Shown here: positions 8,579 through 16,485 of the stretch, piece after piece
Position numbering within the stretch: the first letter of the stretch is position 1
How the letters are laid out: each line of letters begins with the position of its first letter
Origin: JARDZU01 sp963730285
GTDB taxonomy: Bacteria; Actinomycetota; Acidimicrobiia; Spongiisociales; ZC4RG35
NCBI GenBank assembly: GCA_963730285.1
Contig: CAVSQY010000002.1
Coordinates: 186,001-250,000, forward strand
Direction of reading: 5' to 3'
DNA: 64,000 nucleotides
Position numbers and translations under genes: made by a program
The notes under the pieces: generated by a model
Told to the model about the DNA's origin: nothing
Database searches by the model: none
The model's input: only the letters and a program-made list of their open reading frames with translations

Positions 8579-9393
8579 AGCTGCACGCCCAGGTCACGCA
8601 GCATCTCATTCAGCGATGTCTTCTCGTCGGTGGCCTCGGTGCGAGTGCCGATGATGAGGGCACAAGTCAAGTCATAGGTGCCGCTGGGGAACTGCTTGGG
8701 CCTGGTCCCCGGCACGACCACCGACCCGGCGGGGACCCGGCCGCGATACTCGACCGGCTCGGGGCCTGTGACGTCGATGATGGGCGTGGAACGAGTGATG
8801 ACGGTGTTTGCGCCAAGGACGGCCCTCTCTTCGACGACGGTGCCCTCGACGACGATGGATCGGCTGCCGATGAAGGCCCCGTCCTCGATGATGACAGGGC
8901 TCGCGCCGAGAGGCTCGAGGACGCCGCCGATCCCCACACCTCCAGAGAGATGGACGTTGCGGCCGATCTGGGCACAGGATCCGACCGTGGCCCAGGTGTC
9001 GACCATGGACCCTCCCCCCACATAGGCGCCGATGTTGACGTAGCCGGGCATGACGATCACGCCTGGCTCACAATGCGCCCCATAGCGCACCGTGCCAGGC
9101 GGCACCAGTCTCACACCCTGTTCGGCGAGACCTTTCTTCAGCGGTATCAAATCGTGGTACTCGTAGGGCCCGATCTCGAACGTCTCCATTTGACGCAACC
9201 GGAAATAGAGCAGGATCGCCTGTTTGGCCCACTCGTTGACCTGCCAGGCGCCATCGATCTTCTCGGCCACTCTGACCTCGCCCCTGTCCAGGGACCGAAT
9301 GGCCCACTCGACCGCGTCGGCAGCCGATTCGAGTGGCATGTCACCGCTGTACGCAGCGCTTATGTCTTCCTGATGGGACAAGTTGGAGCTCAC
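8575..9393 (-). CDS. dapD: Tetrahydrodipicolinate N-succinyltransferase
   Basis: Transfers succinyl from succinyl-CoA to tetrahydrodipicolinate, two steps before DapE (an aminotransferase step lies between). The sequence closely follows the enterobacterial-type DapD: RVAEKIDGAW, VMPGYVNIGAYVGGGSMVDT, SCAQIGRNVHLSGGVGIGGV and GRVPAGSVVV, forming a left-handed beta-helix of hexapeptide repeats. The GTG at 9393 gives 272 residues, matching the usual length. An in-frame ATG at 9450 would add 19 residues without family similarity and nearly abut the divergent gene at 9453. Confidence 0.93.
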   Translation of the reverse strand: MSSNLSHQEDISAAYSGDMPLESAADAVEWAIRSLDRGEVRVAEKIDGAWQVNEWAKQAILLYFRLRQMETFEIGPYEYHDLIPLKKGLAEQGVRLVPPGTVRYGAHCEPGVIVMPGYVNIGAYVGGGSMVDTWATVGSCAQIGRNVHLSGGVGIGGVLEPLGASPVIIEDGAFIGSRSIVVEGTVVEERAVLGANTVITRSTPIIDVTGPEPVEYRGRVPAGSVVVPGTRPKQFPSGTYDLTCALIIGTRTEATDEKTSLNEMLRDLGVQL

Positions 9394-9437
9394 CTCTTTG
9401 GCGATCGGGTCAAAGCGTAATTGCCCGGGGCCATGGC

Positions 9438-9443
9438 TACGGT
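9438..9443 (+). promoter_or_regulatory. Putative -10 hexamer (TACGGT)
   Basis: TACGGT lies 9 nt before the ATG at 9453 with no Shine-Dalgarno sequence between them. Confidence 0.3.
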
Positions 9444-9452
9444 GCGCCATGA

Positions 9453-9842
9453 ATGCCCTATCGCCTCATCTACGTCGGGCTGGGCCTCATCGCCGTTGCC
9501 GCGATCGCCTTTGGAGTCGCCTTCGGCCGCGGGGGCGACGAGCTTGTATTCCCCCAACAAATCGAGGCGGTGTCACCAGCCCCGGGAGACCTGGTTCCCA
9601 AGCAGGCAAGTGTCGAGGTCGACCTACCCGTCGGATATCGGGCAGAGATCTTCGTCGATGGATGGCAGGTGAGCGACGCGGTCTTTGTCGAAGGGACGGG
9701 TGTATACCGATGGTCGCCGTCGCCGTCCAATCCCACCATCACCGAGTGGACGCCGGGAAAGCACACGGTTCGGGTCGTTTGGGACACCATCACCGGCCTC
9801 CCCGATCCGGGCGAGTTCGAGTGGGATTTTCGGGTCGGCTGA
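9453..9842 (+). CDS. Membrane-anchored small extracytoplasmic protein, unknown function
   Basis: The 129-residue protein has one N-terminal hydrophobic helix (about residues 4-24, RLIYVGLGLIAVAAIAFGVA) followed by a hydrophilic beta-rich domain. Alternating strands such as SVEVDLPVGYRAEIFVDG and HTVRVVWDTITG suggest an Ig-like or FN3-like fold. There is no lipobox. It is probably tethered to the outer face of the membrane. No enzyme motif is visible. It is divergent from dapD and convergent with the RRM segment, whose stop is 4 bp away. Confidence 0.7.
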   Translation: MPYRLIYVGLGLIAVAAIAFGVAFGRGGDELVFPQQIEAVSPAPGDLVPKQASVEVDLPVGYRAEIFVDGWQVSDAVFVEGTGVYRWSPSPSNPTITEWTPGKHTVRVVWDTITGLPDPGEFEWDFRVG

Positions 9843-9845
9843 GCC

Positions 9846-10250
9846 TCAGCCTCGACGCGGCGTCGGTCGGGCCATTCGGACCTTGAGACTGCGACCGCTC
9901 ATCGTCGACCCGTTTAGTGCGGCGATGGCCCGATCGGCGGTGCCTCCGGTCATGTCCACGAAACCGAATCCTCGCGATCTGCCTGACTTTCGATCCATGA
10001 TGACGGTGGCGCCGATGACTTTGCCGTGCCCTGCAAACAGCGACTCGAGGTCATCGGAGGTAGCGCTCCATGGGATGTTTGCCACATAAAGGCTCTGGGA
10101 CTCGCTGGTTCGCCCGGGATCCGCTTTTGCGTCGAGGTGTTTCGCCTCGCGGTCGGTACGACCCTTTGCGCTCGCCGAGCCGCTGTCTCCGAGCGCATGG
10201 CCCGGGCCACCCAACTCATCGAGACGCGGGGCACCGATTGGGGCACTCAT
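9846..10250 (-). CDS. RRM RNA-binding segment, probably the out-of-frame C-terminus of the upstream DEAD-box helicase
   Basis: As a separate gene this encodes 134 residues from the ATG at 10250: a polar linker and then one RRM with RNP2 (LYVANI) and RNP1 (SRGFGFVDM). The frame extends upstream of this ATG and overlaps the helicase by 35 bp. Skipping one base after helicase residues RRMQR restores ALDMSAPIGAPRLDEL, which reads like a natural helicase continuation. The likeliest intact product is therefore one DEAD-box/RRM fusion interrupted by a 1-nt shift near 10260. A translationally coupled separate RRM protein is the alternative. Confidence 0.7.
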   Translation of the reverse strand: MSAPIGAPRLDELGGPGHALGDSGSASAKGRTDREAKHLDAKADPGRTSESQSLYVANIPWSATSDDLESLFAGHGKVIGATVIMDRKSGRSRGFGFVDMTGGTADRAIAALNGSTMSGRSLKVRMARPTPRRG

Positions 10251-11328
10251 ATCGAGAGCCGCGCTGCATCCGCCGCACGTCGCGCTGCTGATCGCCTGTG
10301 ACCAGGCTGACCACCAGACCGCCGGCGCCGGCGCGGGCCGTGCGACCTGACCGATGCAGGTAGTCCTTGTGATCGCCGGGCACATCGAAGTGAATCACCG
10401 TGGCGACCTCGTCGACATGGATTCCCCTCGCCGCCACATCGGTGGCAACCAGGGCGGCCGCCCTTCCCGATGAGAAGGCCTTTAGCGAACGGGTTCGTTG
10501 GTTCTGCGACAGACCGCCGTGCATGGCTGTTGCCTGGACACCCAACTTGGACAGCTGCCTGGCGACGCGATCGGCTCCGTGGCGGGTGCGAGTGAAGACG
10601 ATCGAGCGCCCGGAGTGGTTGACGACATCGGCGGTGTGTTGCACCCGATCATGATGCTGGACCAACCAGAAGTGATGCTGGGCTTCAGTGCTGTCCGGCT
10701 CGATCGCGTCAGCCTCATGGCGCACCGGGTTGTGTTGGTAGTCCCGGCTGAGGACTGCAATATCGCCATCAAGGGTGGCAGAGAACAGGAGCGTCTGCCT
10801 GTCAGCTGACGTTTGATCGAGGATTCTCCGAACTGCCGGCATGAACCCCATGTCAGCCATGCGATCGGCTTCGTCGACGACAACGATGCTCACCTTCGAG
10901 AGATCGACCATCCCTTGAGCCATCAGATCCTCGAGACGCCCCGGTGTGGCCACCAGGATGTCGGCACCTTTACGGAGCCCACTGACCTGGGGGCCATAGC
11001 CGACGCCGCCATAGACAGAAAGGACGCTCCGGCCCACCGATCTGGCCAGCGGCAGCAGCTCCACCTTGATCTGGTCGGCCAACTCCCTCGTGGGTGCCAG
11101 GATCAGGGCACGCGGCCGGCGAGGGTCGGCTCTCTCGACGCGAGAGATGACGGGAAGCCCGAAGGCCAAGGTCTTGCCGGAACCGGTCGGTGCTTTGCCC
11201 GACACATCCCGACCGGCCAAGGCATCGGGGATGGTTGCCTTTTGCACCGGGAAGGGCTCGATCACGCCACACGCTGTCAGTGCGCGCGTCAGCGGTTCGG
11301 ATAGGCCCAATTGGGCGAAGTTGGACAT
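10216..11328 (-). CDS. DEAD-box ATP-dependent RNA helicase (C-terminus appears frameshifted)
   Basis: RNA helicase of the RhlE/DeaD group, likely remodelling mRNA or ribosomal precursors. Both RecA-like domains are complete: Q motif near FPVQKATIPDAL, motif I APTGSGKT, Ia PTRELADQ, II VVDEADRM, III SATLD, V ATDVAARGIHV and VI HRSGRTARAG. After RRMQR the frame reads 14 residues (GSRYECPNRCPASR) unlike any helicase tail and stops. The other frame continues into a linker and an RRM. The start at 11328 gives a standard N-terminus, MSNFAQLGLSEPLTRAL. The next RRM gene lies divergently upstream, so the two RNA-metabolism genes share an intergenic region. Confidence 0.9.
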   Translation of the reverse strand: MSNFAQLGLSEPLTRALTACGVIEPFPVQKATIPDALAGRDVSGKAPTGSGKTLAFGLPVISRVERADPRRPRALILAPTRELADQIKVELLPLARSVGRSVLSVYGGVGYGPQVSGLRKGADILVATPGRLEDLMAQGMVDLSKVSIVVVDEADRMADMGFMPAVRRILDQTSADRQTLLFSATLDGDIAVLSRDYQHNPVRHEADAIEPDSTEAQHHFWLVQHHDRVQHTADVVNHSGRSIVFTRTRHGADRVARQLSKLGVQATAMHGGLSQNQRTRSLKAFSSGRAAALVATDVAARGIHVDEVATVIHFDVPGDHKDYLHRSGRTARAGAGGLVVSLVTGDQQRDVRRMQRGSRYECPNRCPASR

Positions 11329-11741
11329 GCGATTTGCTCCTCAGCCCGAAGGCTCGATAGTTGGAATTGCCGATCTCGCTCGACCATGCGCCAACGGCGA
11401 ATGGCTATGAGATTCGGTCGAAGAGGCAGTCCAACCGGGTGAGAAACTATGCCGTGTCAACATCGGGGAAGCGTTGCGACGCTGGCCTCCACCCAATGCG
11501 GCGACGGTCATGTTACCAGGGATCTCCGCCCTACCCACCCCGCCCGACCACTGAGGAGCGCGATGCGGGCTACAATGACATGACGGCGCGCGATATCGCG
11601 TGCCCCGCCGCTTCACCTTTTGGATCCGTCCGGTGAAGTTACCGCACGACATGCTGGTTCTCGTCGGCTGAAGGCCGACTCCCGTTGCAGATCACGCGGG
11701 GGGTGAGCCCCGACGGTTCAGAGCTTCGGAAGGAGCAGGCA
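11329..11741. other. 413-bp divergent intergenic region with a structured leader of the RRM gene
   Basis: No credible gene is seen. On the plus strand TACAAT (11571-11576) is a good -10 candidate; a start about 7 nt later would give a leader of roughly 160 nt. That leader contains two short stem-loops: GTCGGC/GCCGAC (11663-11668 with 11674-11679) and CGGGG/CCCCG (11697-11701 with 11708-11712). The second is 15 nt before the GGAAGGAG ribosome-binding site. On the minus strand a perfect TTGACA (11455-11460) faces the helicase, but no good -10 was found at the right distance. Long structured leaders are common on cold-inducible RNA-binding genes; that link is inference. Confidence 0.45.
11571..11576 (+). 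promoter_or_regulatory. Candidate -10 element (TACAAT) for the small RRM gene
   Basis: TACAAT matches the consensus at 5 of 6 bases. No recognisable -35 lies 16-18 bp upstream. It would produce a leader of about 160 nt before the ATG at 11742. Confidence 0.35.
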
Positions 11742-11996
11742 ATGTCCAACAATCTCTACGTGGGAAATCTCACGTTCAACACCACCAACGCCGACCTCGA
11801 GGCGCTGTTCGCCGCACACGGCGAGGTGACCAAGGCACAGGTCATCACCGATCGCGAGACCGGCAGGTCACGTGGGTTCGGATTCGTGGAGATGGCAACG
11901 GCCGAGCAGGCCAAAGCGGCCATCGACTCCCTCAACGGGCACAGCCTGGACGGTCGAAATCTCACCGTCAACATTGCCAAGGAGCGCTCGCGCTGA
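11742..11996 (+). CDS. Small single-RRM RNA-binding protein
   Basis: The 84-residue protein consists of one RRM: RNP2 LYVGNL near the N-terminus and RNP1 SRGFGFVEM in the middle, ending in a basic tail, NIAKERSR. This is the Rbp-type RRM protein of cyanobacteria and many other bacteria, often cold-induced and thought to act on mRNA. Start ATG 11742 is fixed by a strong ribosome-binding site, GGAAGGAG (11728-11735), 6 nt upstream. A small Cys-rich frame overlaps its last bases. Confidence 0.93.
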   Translation: MSNNLYVGNLTFNTTNADLEALFAAHGEVTKAQVITDRETGRSRGFGFVEMATAEQAKAAIDSLNGHSLDGRNLTVNIAKERSR

Positions 11997-12166
11997 AACC
12001 CCCCACCGGTCGTCCCTACGACGGTGGCCGGCAACGCTGTGTCGGGTGTGGCCACCCTCGCAAGGAGCACCACTCGATAGAGGGCTGCACCGTCCCGCAT
12101 TGCATTTGCTCGACCTACGAGCTCCCCGTACCGGCTGTCCGCAAGGGGGCAAAGGAAGGCGCCTAA
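11993..12166 (+). CDS. Cys/His-rich mini-protein overlapping the RRM gene, possible CTG start or frameshift extension
   Basis: A frame free of stops from well inside the RRM gene encodes, after its end, a 57-residue segment with a zinc-binding-like layout: RCVGCGHPRKEHHSIEGC followed by PHCICSTYE. There are six cysteines and several histidines. No ATG, GTG or TTG is available at a sensible place. CTG at 11993 overlaps the RRM stop by one base and is 8 nt after GGAG, so it may be a rare CTG start. Alternatively a shift joins it to the RRM protein as a C-terminal zinc finger. Similar short C-x2-CGH...C-x-C proteins occur in Actinobacteria (from memory). It ends 24 bp before the GNAT stop. Confidence 0.5.
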   Translation: MKPPTGRPYDGGRQRCVGCGHPRKEHHSIEGCTVPHCICSTYELPVPAVRKGAKEGA

Positions 12167-12189
12167 GCAGATCCGAGCTCGGTTGACGA

Positions 12190-12708
12190 CTATCGGCGGT
12201 CGAACTCGTCGGACAACAGCTCCATCAACAGCCCATCGTGCCAGGAGCCATCTTGTCTGCGCTCATACTGTCTCATCACACCCACGTTCCTGAATCCAAC
12301 CTTCGAGTAACAACGAATCGCGGCGACATTGTCGACGGCGGGGTCGATGGTGATTCGGTGATGCCCCAGTTCGTCGAAGAGATGCCGGGCGAGGGTCCTC
12401 ACTGCTTCGGTGCAGATCCCCTGGCCGTGGAAGTCGGGGTGTAGGTAGATGTCGATACCGGCATGCCGGTAGTCGGGCTCTTCCTCGGAATGGAACTGGA
12501 TTGCGCCAAGGATTTGCCCCTTTCGGTCCTCGATGACAAAGAACTCGGTCCCGCCCTCGGCAATGTCCCCCCGAATCTCCGAGGAAAGGTCATCGCCCCG
12601 CCACCTTTGATGAACCTCGGGCGTCGATCTGATGTGGATGAGACGCTCGACATCGGCCTCGACGGCCGGTCGCAGCGCAATTCGCTCACCGGTCAGAACG
12701 GTCACCAC
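12190..12708 (-). CDS. GNAT family N-acetyltransferase (RimJ/RimL-like)
   Basis: The 172-residue protein belongs to the acetyltransferase group that modifies ribosomal proteins or small molecules using acetyl-CoA. It starts with the family pattern LTGERIALRPAVEADVERL. The acetyl-CoA pyrophosphate-binding region is HPDFHGQGICTEAV, and a late strand reads AIRCYSKVGFRNVGVMRQYE. The substrate cannot be told. Two adjacent GTG codons (12708 and 12705) could start it. It is convergent with the mini-ORF and transcribed away from the SDR gene. Confidence 0.88.
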   Translation of the reverse strand: MVTVLTGERIALRPAVEADVERLIHIRSTPEVHQRWRGDDLSSEIRGDIAEGGTEFFVIEDRKGQILGAIQFHSEEEPDYRHAGIDIYLHPDFHGQGICTEAVRTLARHLFDELGHHRITIDPAVDNVAAIRCYSKVGFRNVGVMRQYERRQDGSWHDGLLMELLSDEFDRR

Positions 12709-12805
12709 CTAACCCTAATTGGGCTGGCTGCCGCCCACTCGTGTCGCTGACCTATGGTTCCGTCACTCGTAGATTGAGCTCAGACAACGATCGAGAGGCG
12801 CCACG

Positions 12806-13747
12806 ATGTCGTGGAACGCGTCTGACATCCCCGATCTCTCCGGCAAAGTGGCAGTCGTCACCGGGGCCAATGGCGGTCTCGGGCTGGAGTCGGCCAGAGC
12901 GCTGGCCGCCGCCGGCACACACGTCGTGATGGCCGCACGCGACCAGGAGAAGGCGCGAGTGGCACTGGACGACATCCTCTCCTCAAGCCCCAACGGATCG
13001 CTGGAAATCGTCGCGCTCGATCTTGGGTCACTCGACTCGGTGAGAAGAGCCGCCTCGGCGATCGCCCAGAAACACCCAGTGGTCGACATCCTGCTGAACA
13101 ACGCAGGTGTGATGGCCATGCCGGAGCGACGCACCGCAGACGGGTTCGAGATGCAATTGGGAGTCAACCACCTTGGCCATTGGGCGCTCACCGCAAGTCT
13201 CCTGCCGGCGCTTCTGGCGGGCAATGCGGCACGAGTGGTCACGGTCACCAGCACCGCTCATCATTTTGGGAGAACCGTCGATCCTGACAATCCCAACCTG
13301 GACGGTAATTACGACCCCTGGCGAGCCTATGGCCAATCCAAGCTGGCCAACTACCACTTCGCCCTCGGGCTTCAGCGCCAGTTCGAGAAGGCCCATGTCT
13401 CTTCGCAGAGCCTGGTCGCCCATCCCGGGCTCTCACACACGAACCTCCAGGTGCACACCGACGAAGAGGGCGGGGCCGGGCGTTCAGCCGGGTTCTGGAG
13501 ATGGCTGGCAGCGACCACCGGGATGAGCCCGGCCCGTGGCGCCCTCCCCCAGCTGAGAGCGGCGACCGACCCCAGGGCCCGGGGAGGGGAGATGTACGCA
13601 CCACGCTTCATCAATTTCGGGGACCCGGTCCGCCGACCCATCCTCCGCCTGATCGGGCTCGACCAGGCAATCTCCAACCTGTGGGCGATTTCGGAGCAGT
13701 TGACGGGCCTGTCCATAGACATCGAGGGTGCCCTCCGAGCCGAGTGA
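12806..13747 (+). CDS. Short-chain dehydrogenase/reductase
   Basis: NAD(P)-dependent oxidoreductase of 313 residues with a Rossmann fold. The cofactor motif is VTGANGGLGLESARALA, the structural motif LLNNAGVM (NNAG), and the catalytic segment YGQSKLANYHFAL (YxxxK). An Asn-rich catalytic loop lies near LGVNHLGHWALT. The overall arrangement resembles the retinol dehydrogenase/protochlorophyllide-reductase-like group often annotated loosely in Actinobacteria. The substrate is unknown. A GAGAGG ribosome-binding site precedes ATG 12806. Confidence 0.9.
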   Translation: MSWNASDIPDLSGKVAVVTGANGGLGLESARALAAAGTHVVMAARDQEKARVALDDILSSSPNGSLEIVALDLGSLDSVRRAASAIAQKHPVVDILLNNAGVMAMPERRTADGFEMQLGVNHLGHWALTASLLPALLAGNAARVVTVTSTAHHFGRTVDPDNPNLDGNYDPWRAYGQSKLANYHFALGLQRQFEKAHVSSQSLVAHPGLSHTNLQVHTDEEGGAGRSAGFWRWLAATTGMSPARGALPQLRAATDPRARGGEMYAPRFINFGDPVRRPILRLIGLDQAISNLWAISEQLTGLSIDIEGALRAE

Positions 13748-13827
13748 GATGGAGATCTTGTGTCGACGACGCTGGCCACCCAACGCTAAATCATCTGATC
13801 TCGCGAGTTCGAGGTTGGATTAGCTCA

Positions 13828-13840
13828 GCAGATCATCTGC
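13828..13840. repeat. 13-bp perfect palindrome upstream of the HNH gene
   Basis: GCAGATCATCTGC is a perfect palindrome (6-bp arms, 1-bp centre). A related ATCATCTGATC lies at about 13791-13801, so the element is partly repeated within 50 bp. It sits 62 bp before the start of the 13E12 gene and could be a protein-binding site. No further support is available. Confidence 0.3.
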
Positions 13841-13901
13841 GCTGTCGGGGAGTTGCGAGAAATCTCGAAGGAGCCTCTGTTTCTTGTCGTTGGGGGCTTG
13901 T

Positions 13902-15149
13902 ATGGTCGAACGTATGTTCGAGAGGGAAATGAAGGGGATCGGTTCAGCGGTCGAGGACCTGTTGGTCGTGGATGTCGAGGGATTGGATGTGGATCGCCTG
14001 GCTGGGGAGCTGGTCGAATTGGAACGTCTGTCGGGTCTGGTGGAGGCGGCCCGGCTGCAACGGTTGGCAGTGTTCGAACGCGAAGGTGGCCATCATTCTT
14101 TCGGGTTTTCTTCTCCGACCGCCTTCTTGAAGTTCCGGTGTCGCATGGGTGGTGTCCGGGCTCATCGTCTCGTCCATCACGCCCACACCGCCTCAACCAC
14201 ACCGCACGTGTTCTCAGCCTGGACTGACGGGCGGTTGTCTTCTGATCAGGTTTTCCAGTTGTTCCGGACCGCCGACCGGAATCCCGAACAGTTCGGGTCA
14301 GCCGAAGACGATCTGGTTGACATCATGGAGGATTTGAGCGTCTCGGACACCAGACGGGCCCTCGAATACTGGTTTCAGTCGGTGGACGGCCCCGGAGCAT
14401 TGGACGACGAACAGAAACAGTCGCAACGTCGGGGAGTGTCCGTGTCAGAGGGTTTCGATGGGATGGGACGCATCGACGGGGATCTCACCACCCTGGCCCG
14501 AGAAACCCTCCACACCGCTTTGGACGCGTTGACGGGACCACCCGGTACCGAAGACACCCGTACCCCCCGTCAACGTCGTCACGACGCCCTCGAAGACCTG
14601 GCCCGCTACTACCTCGACCATCAGACCGAAACCACTACCGGTGGGGAGAAACCCCATGTCAACCTGGTCTGTGACCTCAACGCCCTACAAGGCCTGGCAG
14701 GAGGGTCACATGAGACCATGACCGGACAAGTGTTAACCGTCACCCAGATCAGAACCTTGGCCTGTGATTCGTCGGTGAGTCGGATCGTGTTGGGCCCGGC
14801 CTCGGAGATTGTTGATGTGGGACGGAGAACCCGGGTCATCCCCACGGCCCTACGCCGGGGGATCAGCATCCGAGACCGACAATGCACCTGGCGGGGAGGC
14901 TGTGACCGGACCCCACCCTGGTGTGACATCCACCACGACCTGCACTGGGCCGACGGAGGAGAAACCAACCCCGAAAACTGTCGGCTCCTCTGCCGCTACC
15001 ACCACACCCTCACCCACCAACTCGAAGAAGCCAGCCTGCCACCACCCAGACGATGGCGCAGATGGCGGACACCCGGTCAGACACAATCAGCCTTCAACAC
15101 AGCCAGCACCCACCAGACCCCCCTCCCCGAACTAGTCCGAAGAGACTGA
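13902..15149 (+). CDS. HNH endonuclease-domain protein of the DUF222 / 13E12 repeat family
   Basis: The protein has about 415 residues. The N-terminal DUF222 region includes LVELERLSGLVEAARLQRL and the GFSSPTAFLKFRCRM segment. The C-terminal HNH nuclease domain reads RDRQCTWRGGCDRTPPWCDI, HHDLHWADGGETNPENCRLL and CRYHHTLTH, with paired Cys zinc ligands and the HH/N/H catalytic set intact. This family is abundant and multicopy in Actinobacteria (13E12 repeats of mycobacteria); its function is unresolved and it may be mobile. ATG 13902 follows a GGGGG stretch; ATG 13914 is an alternative. It is flanked by small palindromes upstream. Confidence 0.9.
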   Translation: MVERMFEREMKGIGSAVEDLLVVDVEGLDVDRLAGELVELERLSGLVEAARLQRLAVFEREGGHHSFGFSSPTAFLKFRCRMGGVRAHRLVHHAHTASTTPHVFSAWTDGRLSSDQVFQLFRTADRNPEQFGSAEDDLVDIMEDLSVSDTRRALEYWFQSVDGPGALDDEQKQSQRRGVSVSEGFDGMGRIDGDLTTLARETLHTALDALTGPPGTEDTRTPRQRRHDALEDLARYYLDHQTETTTGGEKPHVNLVCDLNALQGLAGGSHETMTGQVLTVTQIRTLACDSSVSRIVLGPASEIVDVGRRTRVIPTALRRGISIRDRQCTWRGGCDRTPPWCDIHHDLHWADGGETNPENCRLLCRYHHTLTHQLEEASLPPPRRWRRWRTPGQTQSAFNTASTHQTPLPELVRRD

Positions 15150-15247
15150 TCATCGATCCGATCGGGCAACCCATCCCGCCCGGACAATTCCCCGAAGAGC
15201 CGCATCGGTCGAACCGGCATGGGAGGATTGCCCGAGCTCGACCGGAG

Positions 15248-16483
15248 ATGAGCACCTTGCTATCAGAGTTTCGCCGTAGGTTCTGGCTTCCCCCCAGGGC
15301 CCATGGCGACGTGATCGAGGATCGCACCGTCAGCTTCCTCGAGCTGTTCTACGACCTGGTCTATGTCGTCGTGATCGGTCGGGCCGCCCACACACTGGCC
15401 GTGGAAGGGACCTGGAAGGCCTTCGGCGAGTTTGCCGTGATCTTTGGGCTCATCTGGTTCGGCTGGCTCAACGGGACCTTGTACTACGAGTTGCATGGTC
15501 GTGAGGACGGTCGCACTCGGGTCTTCGTGTTCGCCCAGATGCTCCTGCTGGCCCTACTTGCCGTGTTCACATCGGACGCGGCCGGCTCGTCCGGAACCCA
15601 GTTCGCCATCGTCTACGCCATCTACATGGCGCTGTTGATGTGGCTTTGGTACACGGTGCGACGCCAGGACGCAGAGGAGTACTCCACTGCCACCGCCCGC
15701 TACCTCACCGGGATGGCCCTGTCCGTCGCGGTGATGTTGGTTGCGGCCGCATTACCGGATGGTGCACGGATCCTCACCTGGGCCCTGTTCATCGTCGGGT
15801 GGGTCATAGGAGTCAACCTCATCGGCCGTGATTCCACCGTATCCGGTGTGACGGCGACCGACTCTATGGCAGAGCGCTTTGGCCTTCTCGTCATCATCGT
15901 CCTCGGGGAGGTAGTGGTCGGCGTGGTCGCCGGGATATCCGACGCGGAGCCAACGGCACGCTCGATAGCCACGGGTCTCCTCGGATTGATGATCGGTTTC
16001 GCCTACTGGTGGACCTATTTCGATTTCGTGGGGCGTCGTTTGCCACGTGGTGATCGGCGAACCCTCAACACCTGGATGGTCACCCACCTTCCGATCACGC
16101 TGTCCATCGCTGCTGCCGGGGCGACAATGGTCAGCCTCGTCGACCATGCCGACGCCGGGGCGACACCAACGGTCACCGCCTGGCTGCTCAGTGGATCGGT
16201 CGCCGTAGGGCTGATCGGTCTTGTGATGAACATGGGCGCCCTCCAGGACTTCCAACGGTTACCAACGCTGTACCGGCCGGTGAGGACAGCAGTGCTCGTC
16301 GCAATCCTGGTCGTCTTGCTCGCCGGCTGGTTGGCGCCGGCTCCCTGGCTGCTCTCACTTCTCCTGGTCCTGATCTTGGCTGTCGTCTGGCTTTTCGCCG
16401 TAGACCGTTGGCTGGGTCTCGACGATCCGGAGAAGGCTCTGCCACGAGCGGGCTCAGGCGATTCAGCTCCTGGGGCGCACTGA
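15248..16483 (+). CDS. LtrA-family multi-pass membrane protein
   Basis: The 411-residue protein resembles the low-temperature-requirement A family. After a polar N-terminus comes the family signature FLELFYDLVYVVVIGRAAH, followed by about ten to eleven hydrophobic segments. These include SVAVMLVAAALPDG, WALFIVGWVIGVNLIGRD and FGLLVIIVLGEVVVGVVAGI, with a conserved Glu in the LGE motif. The family was named from Listeria growth at low temperature and its activity is unknown. ATG 15248 is chosen because the upstream extension to 15053 is only an open shadow of the HNH gene. It is convergent with the winged-helix gene (2-bp gap). Confidence 0.88.
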   Translation: MSTLLSEFRRRFWLPPRAHGDVIEDRTVSFLELFYDLVYVVVIGRAAHTLAVEGTWKAFGEFAVIFGLIWFGWLNGTLYYELHGREDGRTRVFVFAQMLLLALLAVFTSDAAGSSGTQFAIVYAIYMALLMWLWYTVRRQDAEEYSTATARYLTGMALSVAVMLVAAALPDGARILTWALFIVGWVIGVNLIGRDSTVSGVTATDSMAERFGLLVIIVLGEVVVGVVAGISDAEPTARSIATGLLGLMIGFAYWWTYFDFVGRRLPRGDRRTLNTWMVTHLPITLSIAAAGATMVSLVDHADAGATPTVTAWLLSGSVAVGLIGLVMNMGALQDFQRLPTLYRPVRTAVLVAILVVLLAGWLAPAPWLLSLLLVLILAVVWLFAVDRWLGLDDPEKALPRAGSGDSAPGAH

Positions 16484-16485
16484 CT

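Noticed and set aside
12173..12182. CCGAGCTCGG palindrome between the mini-ORF and the GNAT gene as a bidirectional terminator
   Set aside because: It has no loop and no T-run; a 10-bp palindrome alone is weak evidence.
15053..15247. N-terminal extension of the LtrA gene
   Set aside because: Overlaps the HNH gene and is Pro/His/Arg-rich; LtrA similarity begins after ATG 15248.
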